DNA from: Bacteroidia bacterium
GTDB taxonomy: Bacteria; Bacteroidota; Bacteroidia; NS11-12g; UBA9320
Direction: 5' to 3'
Length of the DNA: 64,000 nt
Assembly: GCA_020053795.1 (NCBI GenBank)
Contig: JAGVMN010000026.1
Span: forward strand, 40,165 to 104,164
Made by a program: the position numbers and the translations under genes. Within the stretch, counting starts at the first letter, position 1; each line of letters begins with the position of its first letter. A model generated the notes under the pieces. It worked only from the letters and a program-made list of their open reading frames with translations, did no database searches and had not been told where the DNA came from. Positions 10,141 through 18,897 of the stretch are shown here, in pieces.

Positions 10141-10254
10141 GATTTTTAGACAGAAATACTGTTATTAATTGAGACATTTGAAGAACTTTTATAACCCAGA
10201 GATTGAACCATGTGGCAGTGAAAACACTGATAAAGCCATGAAGCCAGAAACATT

Positions 10255-10911
10255 ATGAATTTGCAATCATTCACCTTTAATCCTTTTAGTGAAAACACCT
10301 ATGTTCTTTGGGACGAAACCATGCAATGTGCAATTGTGGACCCCGGATGTTACACCCATTCTGAGCAGCAGGAACTGCAAAATTTTATTGAAAACAACGA
10401 ACTGGCCCCGGTGCTTCTGCTTCAGACACATGCCCATATAGACCATGTTTTTGGAACCGCATTTGTATGCCGCACATGGGGTCTAAAACCACTCCTTCAC
10501 AGAAATGAAAAATTGGTTTATGATTCTGCAACCATAGTTGGGATGCAATACGGCGTACCCATCACAGACTTGCCCAAAGCCGACTACATTTTGGAAGAAG
10601 AAAAGAATGTTTCTTTTGGCCATTCTACTTTGCAAGTTCTTTTCACTCCCGGCCATTCACCCGGTTCGGTTTGCTTTTTTAATGAAAAGGACAGAGTAGT
10701 ACTGGCCGGTGATGTCTTGTTTTTGGGAAGCATAGGTCGAACAGATTTACCCGGTGGTGATTACCAAACCCTTATCAATTCTATCAAAACAAAGTTGCTT
10801 CCATTAGGCGATGAAGTGACCGTTTACAGCGGTCATGGGCCAAAAACCAAAATCGTTTTCGAAAAGTTGCACAATCCGTTTTTGAATGAATCACGTCGTT
10901 ACGGAGAGTGA
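10255..10911 (+). CDS. MBL-fold metallo-hydrolase, glyoxalase II-like
   Basis: 218-residue metallo-beta-lactamase-fold hydrolase with a dinuclear metal site. The metal ligands are visible as THAHIDHVFG (H59, H61, D63, H64), TPGHSPGSVCFF, LAGDVLF and the last SGHGP. The short length without the extra C-terminal helical domain of classical glyoxalase II places it with YcbL-type enzymes, which cleave thioesters such as S-lactoylglutathione; the actual substrate is unknown. It is convergent with the DoxX-like gene, the two stop codons being four bases apart. Confidence 0.85.
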   Translation: MNLQSFTFNPFSENTYVLWDETMQCAIVDPGCYTHSEQQELQNFIENNELAPVLLLQTHAHIDHVFGTAFVCRTWGLKPLLHRNEKLVYDSATIVGMQYGVPITDLPKADYILEEEKNVSFGHSTLQVLFTPGHSPGSVCFFNEKDRVVLAGDVLFLGSIGRTDLPGGDYQTLINSIKTKLLPLGDEVTVYSGHGPKTKIVFEKLHNPFLNESRRYGE

Positions 10912-10915
10912 ATTT

Positions 10916-11311
10916 TCAACCGGCCTTTTGTATGCTCTTAAATGCCTTTCGGGCATCTTTTCTGTAGATCCAAAGTATCAGAGTACAACATACAAAGACA
11001 ATGACGGCCAAGCCGAACAACAACCCATTGTCGCCCATCACTTCAAGACCAATGACCTTGAAATGAGCATGCAATGCCCCTGAAATTACGGCAAGTCCAC
11101 CGACAGCACCAAGCCAAACTGTTTTTCGGAAAATCAGGAATATGGCAATTACAAGTTCGGCCATTCCTGTACCGATTCTTCCCCAGGGTTCCATATTCAT
11201 GGCTGTAAAAACATAAATGCTTTCAGCAATTCCGCTGAATTTAAAAAACAGCATTTGAATCAGAATCAATGCTGTTATCCAACGAAGAATTATTGACAAC
11301 TTTTCTTTCAT
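10916..11311 (-). CDS. DoxX-like small membrane protein
   Basis: 131 residues, four predicted membrane helices (roughly 7-25, 46-62, 67-82 and 96-114). The first helix is preceded by a basic start (MKEKLSIILRW) and followed by KFSGIAESIYVF, a pattern of the DoxX/DoxD-like family of inner-membrane proteins. The C-terminal tail is positively charged (RKDARKAFKS) and cytoplasmic by the positive-inside rule. Function in this organism is unknown. It is divergent from mtaB and convergent with the MBL hydrolase. Confidence 0.75.
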   Translation of the reverse strand: MKEKLSIILRWITALILIQMLFFKFSGIAESIYVFTAMNMEPWGRIGTGMAELVIAIFLIFRKTVWLGAVGGLAVISGALHAHFKVIGLEVMGDNGLLFGLAVIVFVCCTLILWIYRKDARKAFKSIQKAG

Positions 11312-11417
11312 TAAAAAATTTATCCGAAAATAGAGAAAGTAATTCGAGTTTCAAAAGGCATTGTTGTATCATTATACGACAGGCAGATGTTCTGTATCAA
11401 CTTGCTTTCGGAATATA

Positions 11418-11425
11418 TATATTTG
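11418..11425 (+). promoter_or_regulatory. -7 promoter box of mtaB
   Basis: TATATTTG, an exact TAnnTTTG, ends eight bases before the chosen mtaB ATG, leaving a 5' leader of about five bases or fewer. Confidence 0.6.
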
Positions 11426-11433
11426 CCCCAGGA

Positions 11434-12753
11434 ATGCAGAAATCAGTAGCCTTTTATACCTTGGGATGCAAATTAAACTTTGCCGAAACCTCAACTATCG
11501 GCAGGCAAATGACCGAACATGGGTTAATAAAAAAGGAGTTTACACAAGGAGCGGATATTTATTTGATCAATACTTGCTCCGTCACCGATAATGCAGATAA
11601 AAAGTGTCGTAAAGTAGTGAAGGAAGCCTTGAAGTATAATAAATCGGCATTCATAGTGGTGGTGGGTTGCTACGCACAGTTGAAACCCAAAGAAATTGCA
11701 GGAATCGAGGGCGTGGATTTGGTTTTGGGGGCCGCCGAAAAATTTAATCTAATCCAACATCTTGGCCAGGCTGCAAAACTTCCTTCAGCAAAAATATTCA
11801 ATCAGAACATCAAGGAGACCAACATATTTGTGCCTGGATTTTCAGTGGGCGACCGAACCCGATCTTTTATGAAAATACAGGATGGTTGCGATTATTTCTG
11901 TTCTTTTTGTACCATTCCGTTGGCCAGAGGCGAAAGCAGAAGTGCTCTCATTGCTGACACAACGGCTTTGGCACGAAGAGTAGCTGAAACCGGAGTAAAG
12001 GAAGTCGTTTTAACAGGAGTAAACATTGGCGATTTTGGCTCACAGAGAGGCGAAACGTTTATAGATCTGATACGAGATCTTGATGAAATTGAGGGTATCG
12101 AACGGTATAGAATATCCTCCATAGAACCCAATTTGCTCAGTGATGAAGTGATTGAATTTGTGAGTAAATCCCGAAAGTTTGTGCCGCATTTCCATATTCC
12201 TCTGCAGAGCGGGTCCGATAAAATTCTTAAACTCATGCGTCGCCGTTACAATAGGGAACTTTATGCAAACAGGGTTGCCCGCATCAAATATTTGATGCCA
12301 AATGCGGCCATTGGAGTGGATGTCATCGTAGGGTTTCCACAGGAAGAGGAGGAAGATTTTTTGGAAACGTACGATTTTATAAGAGAATTGAATATTAGTT
12401 ATCTTCATGTATTCCCATATTCTGAAAGGGCCAACACCACCGCAAGAAAAATGACCGGCAAGGTGCATGAAACCGTCAAAAACCAACGCAGCAAAATGCT
12501 CCGGATTCTGTCGGAGAAAAAACGGCGAAGTTTCTATGAGGAAAATATGGGTGAAGCTTTGACGGTGCTTTTCGAGGGTGAACAAAGCCATGGAAGTATT
12601 TTTGGCTTCACCGAAAACTATATCAAAGTAGAAATGCCTTATGACCCGCTGTTGGTTAACGAACTGGTGAAGGTGCAATTAGAGAGCATTAATGAGAATG
12701 GTTGCGTAAATGGGTTGGAAGTTGAAGGGGATTTGGCTTTAAGGGTTAGTTAG
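11434..12753 (+). CDS. mtaB: tRNA (t6A37)-C2 methylthiotransferase
   Basis: 439-residue radical-SAM methylthiotransferase that turns t6A37 into ms2t6A37 in tRNAs reading ANN codons. The N-terminal domain binds one [4Fe-4S] cluster through YTLGCKLNFAE, NTCSVTDNADKKC and VVVGCYAQL. The radical-SAM cysteines are C152, C156 and C159 (CDYFCSFC), followed by LARGESRS. A C-terminal TRAM-like beta domain starts near residue 370. The frame is open 55 codons upstream, but homology starts at MQKSVAFYTLG and a promoter lies in the extension, so 11434 is chosen. Confidence 0.93.
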   Translation: MQKSVAFYTLGCKLNFAETSTIGRQMTEHGLIKKEFTQGADIYLINTCSVTDNADKKCRKVVKEALKYNKSAFIVVVGCYAQLKPKEIAGIEGVDLVLGAAEKFNLIQHLGQAAKLPSAKIFNQNIKETNIFVPGFSVGDRTRSFMKIQDGCDYFCSFCTIPLARGESRSALIADTTALARRVAETGVKEVVLTGVNIGDFGSQRGETFIDLIRDLDEIEGIERYRISSIEPNLLSDEVIEFVSKSRKFVPHFHIPLQSGSDKILKLMRRRYNRELYANRVARIKYLMPNAAIGVDVIVGFPQEEEEDFLETYDFIRELNISYLHVFPYSERANTTARKMTGKVHETVKNQRSKMLRILSEKKRRSFYEENMGEALTVLFEGEQSHGSIFGFTENYIKVEMPYDPLLVNELVKVQLESINENGCVNGLEVEGDLALRVS

Positions 12754-12814
12754 TCCAATTTCAGTTGCGGTAGTTTTCAGATGTTTCTGCCTGACATCAA
12801 AACCAAATGGATGT

Positions 12815-12964
12815 TTACTTTTCTTCATTAATATGATTATACGGACAATGCCTGCAATTCGAACCGCAACAGTAGCCCCTTTTAAGAAGGTATTCGCGTG
12901 TGAAAACAACCAAAGTCCCTTCGTAGTAAAAGTCCGGAAGTTCTCTGTCTTTGAGTTGATCCAT
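12815..12964 (-). CDS. Small cysteine-cluster protein, DUF5522-like
   Basis: 49 residues. The core DFYYEGTLVVFTREYLLKRG followed by CCGSNCRHCPYN matches the small Bacteroidota family with a C-C-x3-C-x2-C cluster, which looks able to bind a metal or Fe-S centre. The ATG at 12964 (MDQLKDRELPD) is chosen; the frame is open further upstream, but that part overlaps the epimerase-like gene and has no family resemblance. It lies 16 bp downstream of that gene on the same strand, so an operon is likely. Function unknown. Confidence 0.75.
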   Translation of the reverse strand: MDQLKDRELPDFYYEGTLVVFTREYLLKRGYCCGSNCRHCPYNHINEEK

Positions 12965-12980
12965 GAATATATGCCTGATC

Positions 12981-13910
12981 TTAATTTTTCTCAGGTATTT
13001 GTTTGGTGATTTGTATAATGCCCTGTTTATAAGATGTCGTTTTAAAATCGAAATGCTTGTCAAACTTACTGCAATCAAACAGATAGTCATTCTCAAACTG
13101 ATATATCATCTCACTGAATTCTGAGATTACGGGGTTAAAGATTCCAGCCATAGTTAGCATCCATCTTTTAAGAACAATATAGTCAGGGTCAATGTCAAAA
13201 ATTTCCGAAAAAAGGTTGATGAATTCTTCTCCGCTCATCACATTTTTATCTGTTGGCAAATGCCATATCTGATTATAAGATGATGGGGTATTTCCGAGAA
13301 GGGCAGTAGCCGATCCCGCATCCCGGGTATAAGTGAAGGAGTGTTTCACCTGGTCATTAATCAACCATTGGGCTCTCTTGTTTCTAATCAAATTTCGTAA
13401 AATGAGCAAGTTGATAAAACTCTTGCGGGCATTCGGGCCATAATAATCAGCACAACGTGCAATGAGTACTCTTAGTTTTCCGGATTCAACCAAGTCCATT
13501 AGATTGTCAACCATTCTCGCTCTCAAAAGGCCTTTTTCACTGTTTGGGTTCATTGGTGTTTCTTCTGTCATCCATCCCTGAACCCTACCATACATATAAA
13601 CGTTGTCAAAAAATACCAGACTTGCATTGGTTTGAAAACAAGCCTCGGCCACGTTTTGGATAATTAAAGGCCAATCTCTTTGCCATATTTCGAGGTTGTA
13701 TCTTAGGCCAACGGTAAGATAAACAACCTCAGACCCCTCAACTGCTGCCATTGTTTGTGCAAAGTCTGTTAGGTCTGCTACAAAAAGCTCGTCACCAGGG
13801 TTAACCGGCAAAGGGTTACGGCTGACCAACCTTATTTCAGAAGTATATTGAGTTAAACTTCCGGCCAGTTCTGTGGCTATAATGCCATTAGCTCCTAAAA
13901 TGGTTTGCAT
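12981..13910 (-). CDS. NAD-dependent epimerase/dehydratase-like (extended SDR)
   Basis: 309 residues with a Rossmann start MQTILGANGIIATELAG (a GxxGxxA-type dinucleotide loop), then an acidic strand end FVADLTD, and the active-site region LVFFDNVYMYGR near residue 105. The canonical YxxxK lysine is not seen: after Y107 comes MYGR. It may thus be an atypical SDR that binds NAD(P) without classical redox chemistry. The C-terminal half carries a substrate-binding segment ending in IPEKN. It is probably co-transcribed with the DUF5522-like gene. The substrate is unknown. Confidence 0.75.
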   Translation of the reverse strand: MQTILGANGIIATELAGSLTQYTSEIRLVSRNPLPVNPGDELFVADLTDFAQTMAAVEGSEVVYLTVGLRYNLEIWQRDWPLIIQNVAEACFQTNASLVFFDNVYMYGRVQGWMTEETPMNPNSEKGLLRARMVDNLMDLVESGKLRVLIARCADYYGPNARKSFINLLILRNLIRNKRAQWLINDQVKHSFTYTRDAGSATALLGNTPSSYNQIWHLPTDKNVMSGEEFINLFSEIFDIDPDYIVLKRWMLTMAGIFNPVISEFSEMIYQFENDYLFDCSKFDKHFDFKTTSYKQGIIQITKQIPEKN

Positions 13911-14066
13911 TAAATTATTTTGATGGGCGAAAATAAGGTTAAAAAGCTTTTGACGAATTGAAGTTGAAATTGAGATAACAGAAATTAGGGTTTTGCCAGG
14001 TTAGTATCAGGTGAAAGATGAATGAATGCAATTACAAAAGTTAAAAATAAGAATTTAAGCCTATCG

Positions 14067-15305
14067 CTATTCATCCCTCAAAGCATCCACTGGCTTAATG
14101 CGAACCGCCCTTTGGGCCGGAAGAATTCCGGCTAATACGCCACAAACAACTAAAATGACCAATGAAGTAAAAGCCGTTTTTAATGCCACTTCCGGATTTT
14201 GAAAAAACTGACTGCCAATGCCCATTGAACTGACCGCCGCCAATAACCAAATGCCTAAAACCATGCCCAGATAGCCAGCCAATGTGGTTAGGGTAACGGA
14301 TTCCAAAATAACCTGAATAATGATGGACCATGGTTTTGCCCCTATTGCCCTTTTAATCCCAAATTCCTTAGTACGTTCTTTGATCACCACCAACATAATA
14401 TTACTCACTCCGATGACCCCTGCCAGCAAAGTCATCAATCCCACAAACCAAGCCACAAAGTTTACCGCTTTGAAAACCATTTCCATGCTCGAAAATTTCT
14501 CATCGGCATTGAAACTTCCAAAGGCCCGGTCATCATCCGGATGAACCTGATACTTTCGGGCTAATACCGTTCGGATCTTTGATTCTACCACTGCTCCACT
14601 TGAGTTTGGCCTACAAGTTAAAGCGAACCATCCGATTTCATTACCCATATTAAAAGCTCTCTGAAAGGTGGAAAAAGGTATGAAAATAGTCTGTTCATCC
14701 CTTTCGGCCTGATCACCTGATTTTTTCGTATGAAACTTACCTACCACCTGAAAATATACCCCATTAATTTTAATGTTTTTTCCAAGACAGGTTTCTCCCT
14801 CAAAGAGCACATCGGCCACTCTTTTACCGATAATGGCTATCTTTCTACTGAGATCTATGTCGTTGTTGTTGATGAATCGGCCGGTGTCTATAAATACCTG
14901 ATTGATCAATTGAATTTCGGGGTAATCGCCGTTAACAGAAAAGGCTCCGGTCTTATTGTTATATGTGACATTGTTGCCACCCATATAGCCACCCAATTGA
15001 TTTCGAGGAGCCATCACATCAATTTCAGGCACCATGCGTCGCAGAAAATCTATATCAGCATTTTCGAAACTCATTCTTCGCCCTTTGGGCAAACCCTTAT
15101 ATGGCATAGAGGTAGCCTGTCCCCATAGATACACGCTGTTGGTTGCGAAACCGGTAAACATTCCCCGAACACCATTTTCCAATCCGCGACCTGAACCCAA
15201 AACAATCATGAGCATCAGCATGCCCCAACCCACGCCAAATGCCGTAAGGAAAGTTCGCAAAAGGTTTTTCCTCAGAGTATGATATATTTCGTTGATGCGA
15301 TCCAA
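14067..15305 (-). CDS. ABC transporter permease, MacB/FtsX type
   Basis: 412 residues with the MacB-type layout: one N-terminal membrane helix (near 18-38, TFLTAFGVGWGMLMLMIV), a large periplasmic domain (about 40-280), then three C-terminal helices with the FtsX signature (KERTKEFGIKRAIGA between the first two). Such permeases couple ATP hydrolysis in the cytoplasm to mechanical work in the periplasm, for example lipoprotein or peptide export. No ATPase gene is adjacent. The only start compatible with the family N-terminus (DRINEIYHTLRKN) is a TTG at 15305; no ATG or GTG lies nearby in frame. Confidence 0.87.
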   Translation of the reverse strand: MDRINEIYHTLRKNLLRTFLTAFGVGWGMLMLMIVLGSGRGLENGVRGMFTGFATNSVYLWGQATSMPYKGLPKGRRMSFENADIDFLRRMVPEIDVMAPRNQLGGYMGGNNVTYNNKTGAFSVNGDYPEIQLINQVFIDTGRFINNNDIDLSRKIAIIGKRVADVLFEGETCLGKNIKINGVYFQVVGKFHTKKSGDQAERDEQTIFIPFSTFQRAFNMGNEIGWFALTCRPNSSGAVVESKIRTVLARKYQVHPDDDRAFGSFNADEKFSSMEMVFKAVNFVAWFVGLMTLLAGVIGVSNIMLVVIKERTKEFGIKRAIGAKPWSIIIQVILESVTLTTLAGYLGMVLGIWLLAAVSSMGIGSQFFQNPEVALKTAFTSLVILVVCGVLAGILPAQRAVRIKPVDALRDE

Positions 15306-15384
15306 AGCGGGCGTAAATGTACTTCGTCGGAAAATTAATCAGAATGGTTCTCGACCAACGTGATTGCTGTTTTGTTGTATTTTC

Positions 15385-15632
15385 TTAAACCATCAGCTTA
15401 TTCCGGAGAATATTTAAACCCATTTTCATGTTGGTGTCATCTGTTTCAGAGGAATAAAGTACAGATTGATGAAAAGAAAATCGCTTCTGCCCATATTTAT
15501 TAATGGTCTGATGTTCTATGTGGAATCTAGTGCAAATACCAGACCGTAAAAAAGAGCATGATTGGAATCTTTGTGTGTTTCATCCCGACCATCAATGTTA
15601 TTTACTTTCAGGCTGAAATACCCCGGTGCATC
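15385..15632 (-). pseudogene. Possible decayed coding remnant, two frames
   Basis: In the 366-bp gap between the permease and the aminotransferase-like gene, the minus strand has one open stretch at 15632-15516 (38 codons, no start, containing YFSLKVNNIDGRDE). A second open stretch in another frame follows, ending at 15385 (about 65 codons, containing EHQTINKYGQKRFSFHQS). Both have protein-like composition and join near 15520, as if one gene had suffered a frameshift. No family is recognised, and chance cannot be excluded. Nothing else is seen in this gap. Confidence 0.25.
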
Positions 15633-15671
15633 TTAGTATTTAAGGACAAACAAAAAATAATGAGTTGAATT

Positions 15672-16919
15672 TTAAACATTCACAGCCGTCAGTTTCTCGG
15701 CGTAATATTCACCTGCTTTCAGTTTGGTGGAAATTTCCTTGAAAGCCTGTATGGTTTCGGCCACATCTTTCAGTGTGTGAACCGCAGTCGGGATCAATCG
15801 GAGCATGATAACACCTTTTGGGACAACCGGATACATCACTATCGAACAAAAGATGTGATAATTTTCCCTGAGATCGAAAGTGAGGTTGGCGGCTTCTGCC
15901 ACAGTACCACTCAAAATTACAGGGGTAACCGGAGATCGGGTAGTGCCGAGATTAAATCCCGCTTCGCGAAGACCACTTTGAAGAGCATTGACAATTTTCC
16001 AGAGATTTGCCTTCAATTCCGGACGTGTCTTTAGAAGCTCGAGTCTCTTTATTGCACCTACAACCAAAGGCATGGGTAGTGACTTCGCAAAAATCTGAGA
16101 CCGCATATTGTATCTCAGGTAGTCAATTACATTCTTGTCCGAACTGATGAATGCCCCGATGCTTGCCATAGATTTGGCAAAGGTGGAGAAGTAAATGTCT
16201 ATACCTTCCTGAACGTCTTGCTCTTCACCCGTTCCCGCACCTGTCTTACCCATAGTGCCAAAGCCATGGGCATCGTCCACCATCAATCTGAAATTATATT
16301 TCTTTTTCAGGTCAACAATCCCTTTCAGGTCACCCTGATTTCCACTCATTCCAAATACTCCTTCGGTGATCACAAGTATGGCACCCCCTGTTTCTGTAGC
16401 CATTTTGGTGGCTCGGCTCAATTGCTTTTCGAGGTTTTCCATGTTGTTGTGGGCATAGACGAATCTCTTGCCCTGATGTAAACGAACGCCATCAATAATG
16501 CAGGCATGTGATTCGGCATCGTAAACTATAATGTCACGTCTGTCAACAAGGGCATCTATGGCAGACAAAATTCCCTGATAACCGAAATTCAGCAGAATGG
16601 TGTCCTCCTTATGTTCGAATTCTGAAAGTTCTTTTTCGAGTTGTTCGTGCAGGTCGGAGTTTCCGCTCATCATTCGGGCACCCATGGGGTATGCCAGACC
16701 ATATTGGGCTGAAGCATCGGCATCGGCTTTCCGCACCTCGGGGTGGTTGGCCAGGCCTATATAATTGTTAAGGCTCCAGGTGAGTCTTTCTTTTCCTCGG
16801 AACATCATTCTTGGAGCAATTTCTCCTTCCAGTTTTGGAAAGGTAAAATACCCGTGGGCTTCTTTGGCATGCATTCCCAAAGGCCCCATGTTCTTCACAA
16901 TTTTCTCAAAAAGATCCAT
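15672..16919 (-). CDS. PLP-dependent alpha-oxoamine synthase family acyltransferase
   Basis: 415 residues of the family that includes KBL, BioF and serine palmitoyltransferase, which condense an acyl thioester with an amino acid and release CO2. Seen: LNNYIGLANHPEV, the DAESHACIIDGVRLH segment, the PLP Asp in LMVDDAHGFGTMG, and the Schiff-base lysine in STFAKSMAS. It is not next to biotin or threonine genes. In Bacteroidota such orphan members serve sphingolipid or sulfonolipid base synthesis or related lipids; which applies here is inference. The start at 16919 (MDLFEKIV) is preferred over an upstream one because the -7 box lies in the extension. Confidence 0.85.
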   Translation of the reverse strand: MDLFEKIVKNMGPLGMHAKEAHGYFTFPKLEGEIAPRMMFRGKERLTWSLNNYIGLANHPEVRKADADASAQYGLAYPMGARMMSGNSDLHEQLEKELSEFEHKEDTILLNFGYQGILSAIDALVDRRDIIVYDAESHACIIDGVRLHQGKRFVYAHNNMENLEKQLSRATKMATETGGAILVITEGVFGMSGNQGDLKGIVDLKKKYNFRLMVDDAHGFGTMGKTGAGTGEEQDVQEGIDIYFSTFAKSMASIGAFISSDKNVIDYLRYNMRSQIFAKSLPMPLVVGAIKRLELLKTRPELKANLWKIVNALQSGLREAGFNLGTTRSPVTPVILSGTVAEAANLTFDLRENYHIFCSIVMYPVVPKGVIMLRLIPTAVHTLKDVAETIQAFKEISTKLKAGEYYAEKLTAVNV

Positions 16920-16934
16920 TTCTAAAATTTTCGG

Positions 16935-16942
16935 CAAAAGTA
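16935..16942 (-). promoter_or_regulatory. -7 promoter box of the oxoamine synthase gene
   Basis: TACTTTTG on the minus strand matches TAnnTTTG exactly. It lies 15 bases before the preferred ATG at 16919, which supports that start. Confidence 0.6.
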
Positions 16943-17179
16943 GATAAAGGGAATTAGGCAATCAAGTGACAATATCCTAAAGAATTCAGAAATTGTCCAT
17001 GCCAGATTGAAATTGGGTTTGATGTTAGAGAATTGATATGGCTGCTTCCCAATATACAAGATGTTTTAATGACTTTCCTTTAAGTGCTTTCTTTTTTCTT
17101 GATGTTGGGAAATGGTACATTGGCATTTTGTGTCCACAATTCTCCGTGCCTCCGTGAGAAAAAAAACCGTCAAATTTCT

Positions 17180-18004
17180 CTAACGAATCAAGTTTCCGCT
17201 CATTAGTTTTTTTTGCAAACCGGTGGGCAACAACCGCCAGAAAATAGAATCGAAAAACGAAAGCAATCTTCCGTTGATGGTCTTTGCGTCAGCCAAACTT
17301 TTCTGTTCTCTAAAATATTCCTTCAGGTCTCCCGACATCCGATCAGGATGGATGCGTGCACCGGAGAGATATTGGTCGAGCATCCAAAGTTTGTATTTTG
17401 TGGCAAAGCTTTTCCAGATTAAGAAATCGCCGGCCATTTGACATTTTCTCAGGTCTTCAAAATTTAAAGCCTGCAAAAGATTGCTTCGCCAAAAAGTTGA
17501 TTCCTGTTGTATGAAAGGCAGGACTGGACCGTAAAATCCTTGTTTGATTAATGAGCTTCTATACGGCCCGGGCATTTTGTTGTAATAAACTGTTCCGTCA
17601 GGCCTCAAAGATTGGGGTATTCCTGTGAGCCAATTGACATCCGGTTTGGAATCAAAAACCTTGCTGACTGCTTCAAATGCACCCGGGGAAAATAGATCAT
17701 CAGCATTGAGGTAACAAACGATGTCACCCGTCACCTGTGAAAAACCATTTGCCAGTGCATCATACATGCCGCTGTCCGACTCCTGATAAACGATTAGTGT
17801 AAGAGCGTTGCAGTTTATTTTGAATTCACCGGTTTGCAATTGTCTCTGATATTCCAGGGCCAGTTCGTAGCTGCCATCTGTACTTCCGCCATCCATCACG
17901 AGGAATTCTATTTCGAAATTCCCACTCTGACTCAAAATGGATTCAATACAATGTTCAAACCATGCAATCCCATTTATAACGGGCGTAATGACGCTGCATT
18001 TCAT
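17180..18004 (-). CDS. Family-2 glycosyltransferase
   Basis: 274 residues, GT-A fold. The N-terminus CSVITPVINGIAWFEHCIES, the nucleotide-binding VMDGGSTDGS and the metal-binding YLNADDLFSPGAFE (the NADD acts as the DxD motif) are visible. It is the last of three overlapping glycosyltransferase genes on this strand and overlaps the previous one by four bases, indicating translational coupling. The sugar and acceptor are unknown; a role in surface glycan or extracellular polysaccharide synthesis is inferred from the cluster. Confidence 0.88.
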   Translation of the reverse strand: MKCSVITPVINGIAWFEHCIESILSQSGNFEIEFLVMDGGSTDGSYELALEYQRQLQTGEFKINCNALTLIVYQESDSGMYDALANGFSQVTGDIVCYLNADDLFSPGAFEAVSKVFDSKPDVNWLTGIPQSLRPDGTVYYNKMPGPYRSSLIKQGFYGPVLPFIQQESTFWRSNLLQALNFEDLRKCQMAGDFLIWKSFATKYKLWMLDQYLSGARIHPDRMSGDLKEYFREQKSLADAKTINGRLLSFFDSIFWRLLPTGLQKKLMSGNLIR

Positions 18005-18897
18005 GATTCTTTCAAGTCTAAAAAAGCTCCCTGATTCATCATTACCTTTCGATTACCGGCAATCACAGGCCAAAGGTAAATCAGTCTGAAGAAGGAATAT
18101 CCATAAACAAAACCTTCGCGAAACTTACCCCTGATGGTGGCAACCAGAATGCTTTTTATCAATGAGAAAAGCACCGATGTAATATTTTCTGGATGCTCGG
18201 GATGCAGGCATTTGGTCAGGCAAAAAGACGAAGTCACACGACCCCATTTTGTCAGGTTGGATTGATAATCGCCTTCAGGCTTATTGTGTATGACTGAAGC
18301 TTTGGTTGAAATACCGATTTTGTAACCCTGATGAATGGCTCTTTGGCAATAGTTCAAATCTTCGCCGTACATAAAAAAGATGGGGTTGAATCCGCCAATC
18401 TCTTTTACCGCTTTAAGATTCATAAGCCAGCAGGCTGCGTTGACAAAAGGAACTTCAATCAATCCCTGATCTTCGGTCAAAGAAATATTCAGCCGATCAC
18501 AATTCTTCTTGAATTCATATTCAAGGTTACCATTTGCAGTTTTGTGTAATGGTGAAACCAAAGCAAGTCTTGGATTTTCGATAAAACATGCTATTAATTC
18601 TGAAATCATGTCGGCATTGATCTCTGTATCCTGATTAAGCAAAAACAAATAGTTTATGTTTTGCCGTATCGCTTCTTCAATCATTTGATTGGCAGCTACA
18701 CCGAATCCTTTGTTTCCGTAACTGATAATCAACTTAACGCCTCTTGGTGTTTCTAAAAGCCAATCCTTAGTTCCATCTTTTGAAGCATTATCGGAAACCA
18801 TGATATCTGTGATTCCCGCCTTCCTTACCGATTCAATACAATCTTTGAGGAAAGAAAGCCCGTTGTGCGAAACTATAGCCACTCTCAGTTTTTTCAT
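18001..18897 (-). CDS. Family-2 glycosyltransferase, rhamnosyltransferase (WbbL)-like
   Basis: 298 residues. The pattern VAIVSHNGLSFLKDCIESV, VSDNASKDGTKDWL, then LFLLNQDTEINADMI and the later FFMYGEDLNYCQRAIHQGY is that of WbbL/RfbN-type enzymes, which often add rhamnose or other deoxy sugars to lipid-linked glycans at the cytoplasmic face of the membrane. A hydrophobic stretch near residue 245 may give peripheral membrane contact. It overlaps both neighbours by four bases. Confidence 0.87.
   Translation of the reverse strand: MKKLRVAIVSHNGLSFLKDCIESVRKAGITDIMVSDNASKDGTKDWLLETPRGVKLIISYGNKGFGVAANQMIEEAIRQNINYLFLLNQDTEINADMISELIACFIENPRLALVSPLHKTANGNLEYEFKKNCDRLNISLTEDQGLIEVPFVNAACWLMNLKAVKEIGGFNPIFFMYGEDLNYCQRAIHQGYKIGISTKASVIHNKPEGDYQSNLTKWGRVTSSFCLTKCLHPEHPENITSVLFSLIKSILVATIRGKFREGFVYGYSFFRLIYLWPVIAGNRKVMMNQGAFLDLKES

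Noticed and set aside
9967..10149. 60-codon plus-strand reading frame
   Set aside because: It is the antisense of the SRP RNA gene and its promoter.
15672..16919. Naming the enzyme serine palmitoyltransferase or glycine C-acetyltransferase outright
   Set aside because: The family is certain but the substrate is not; the N-terminal part differs from the known serine palmitoyltransferases and there is no threonine dehydrogenase neighbour.
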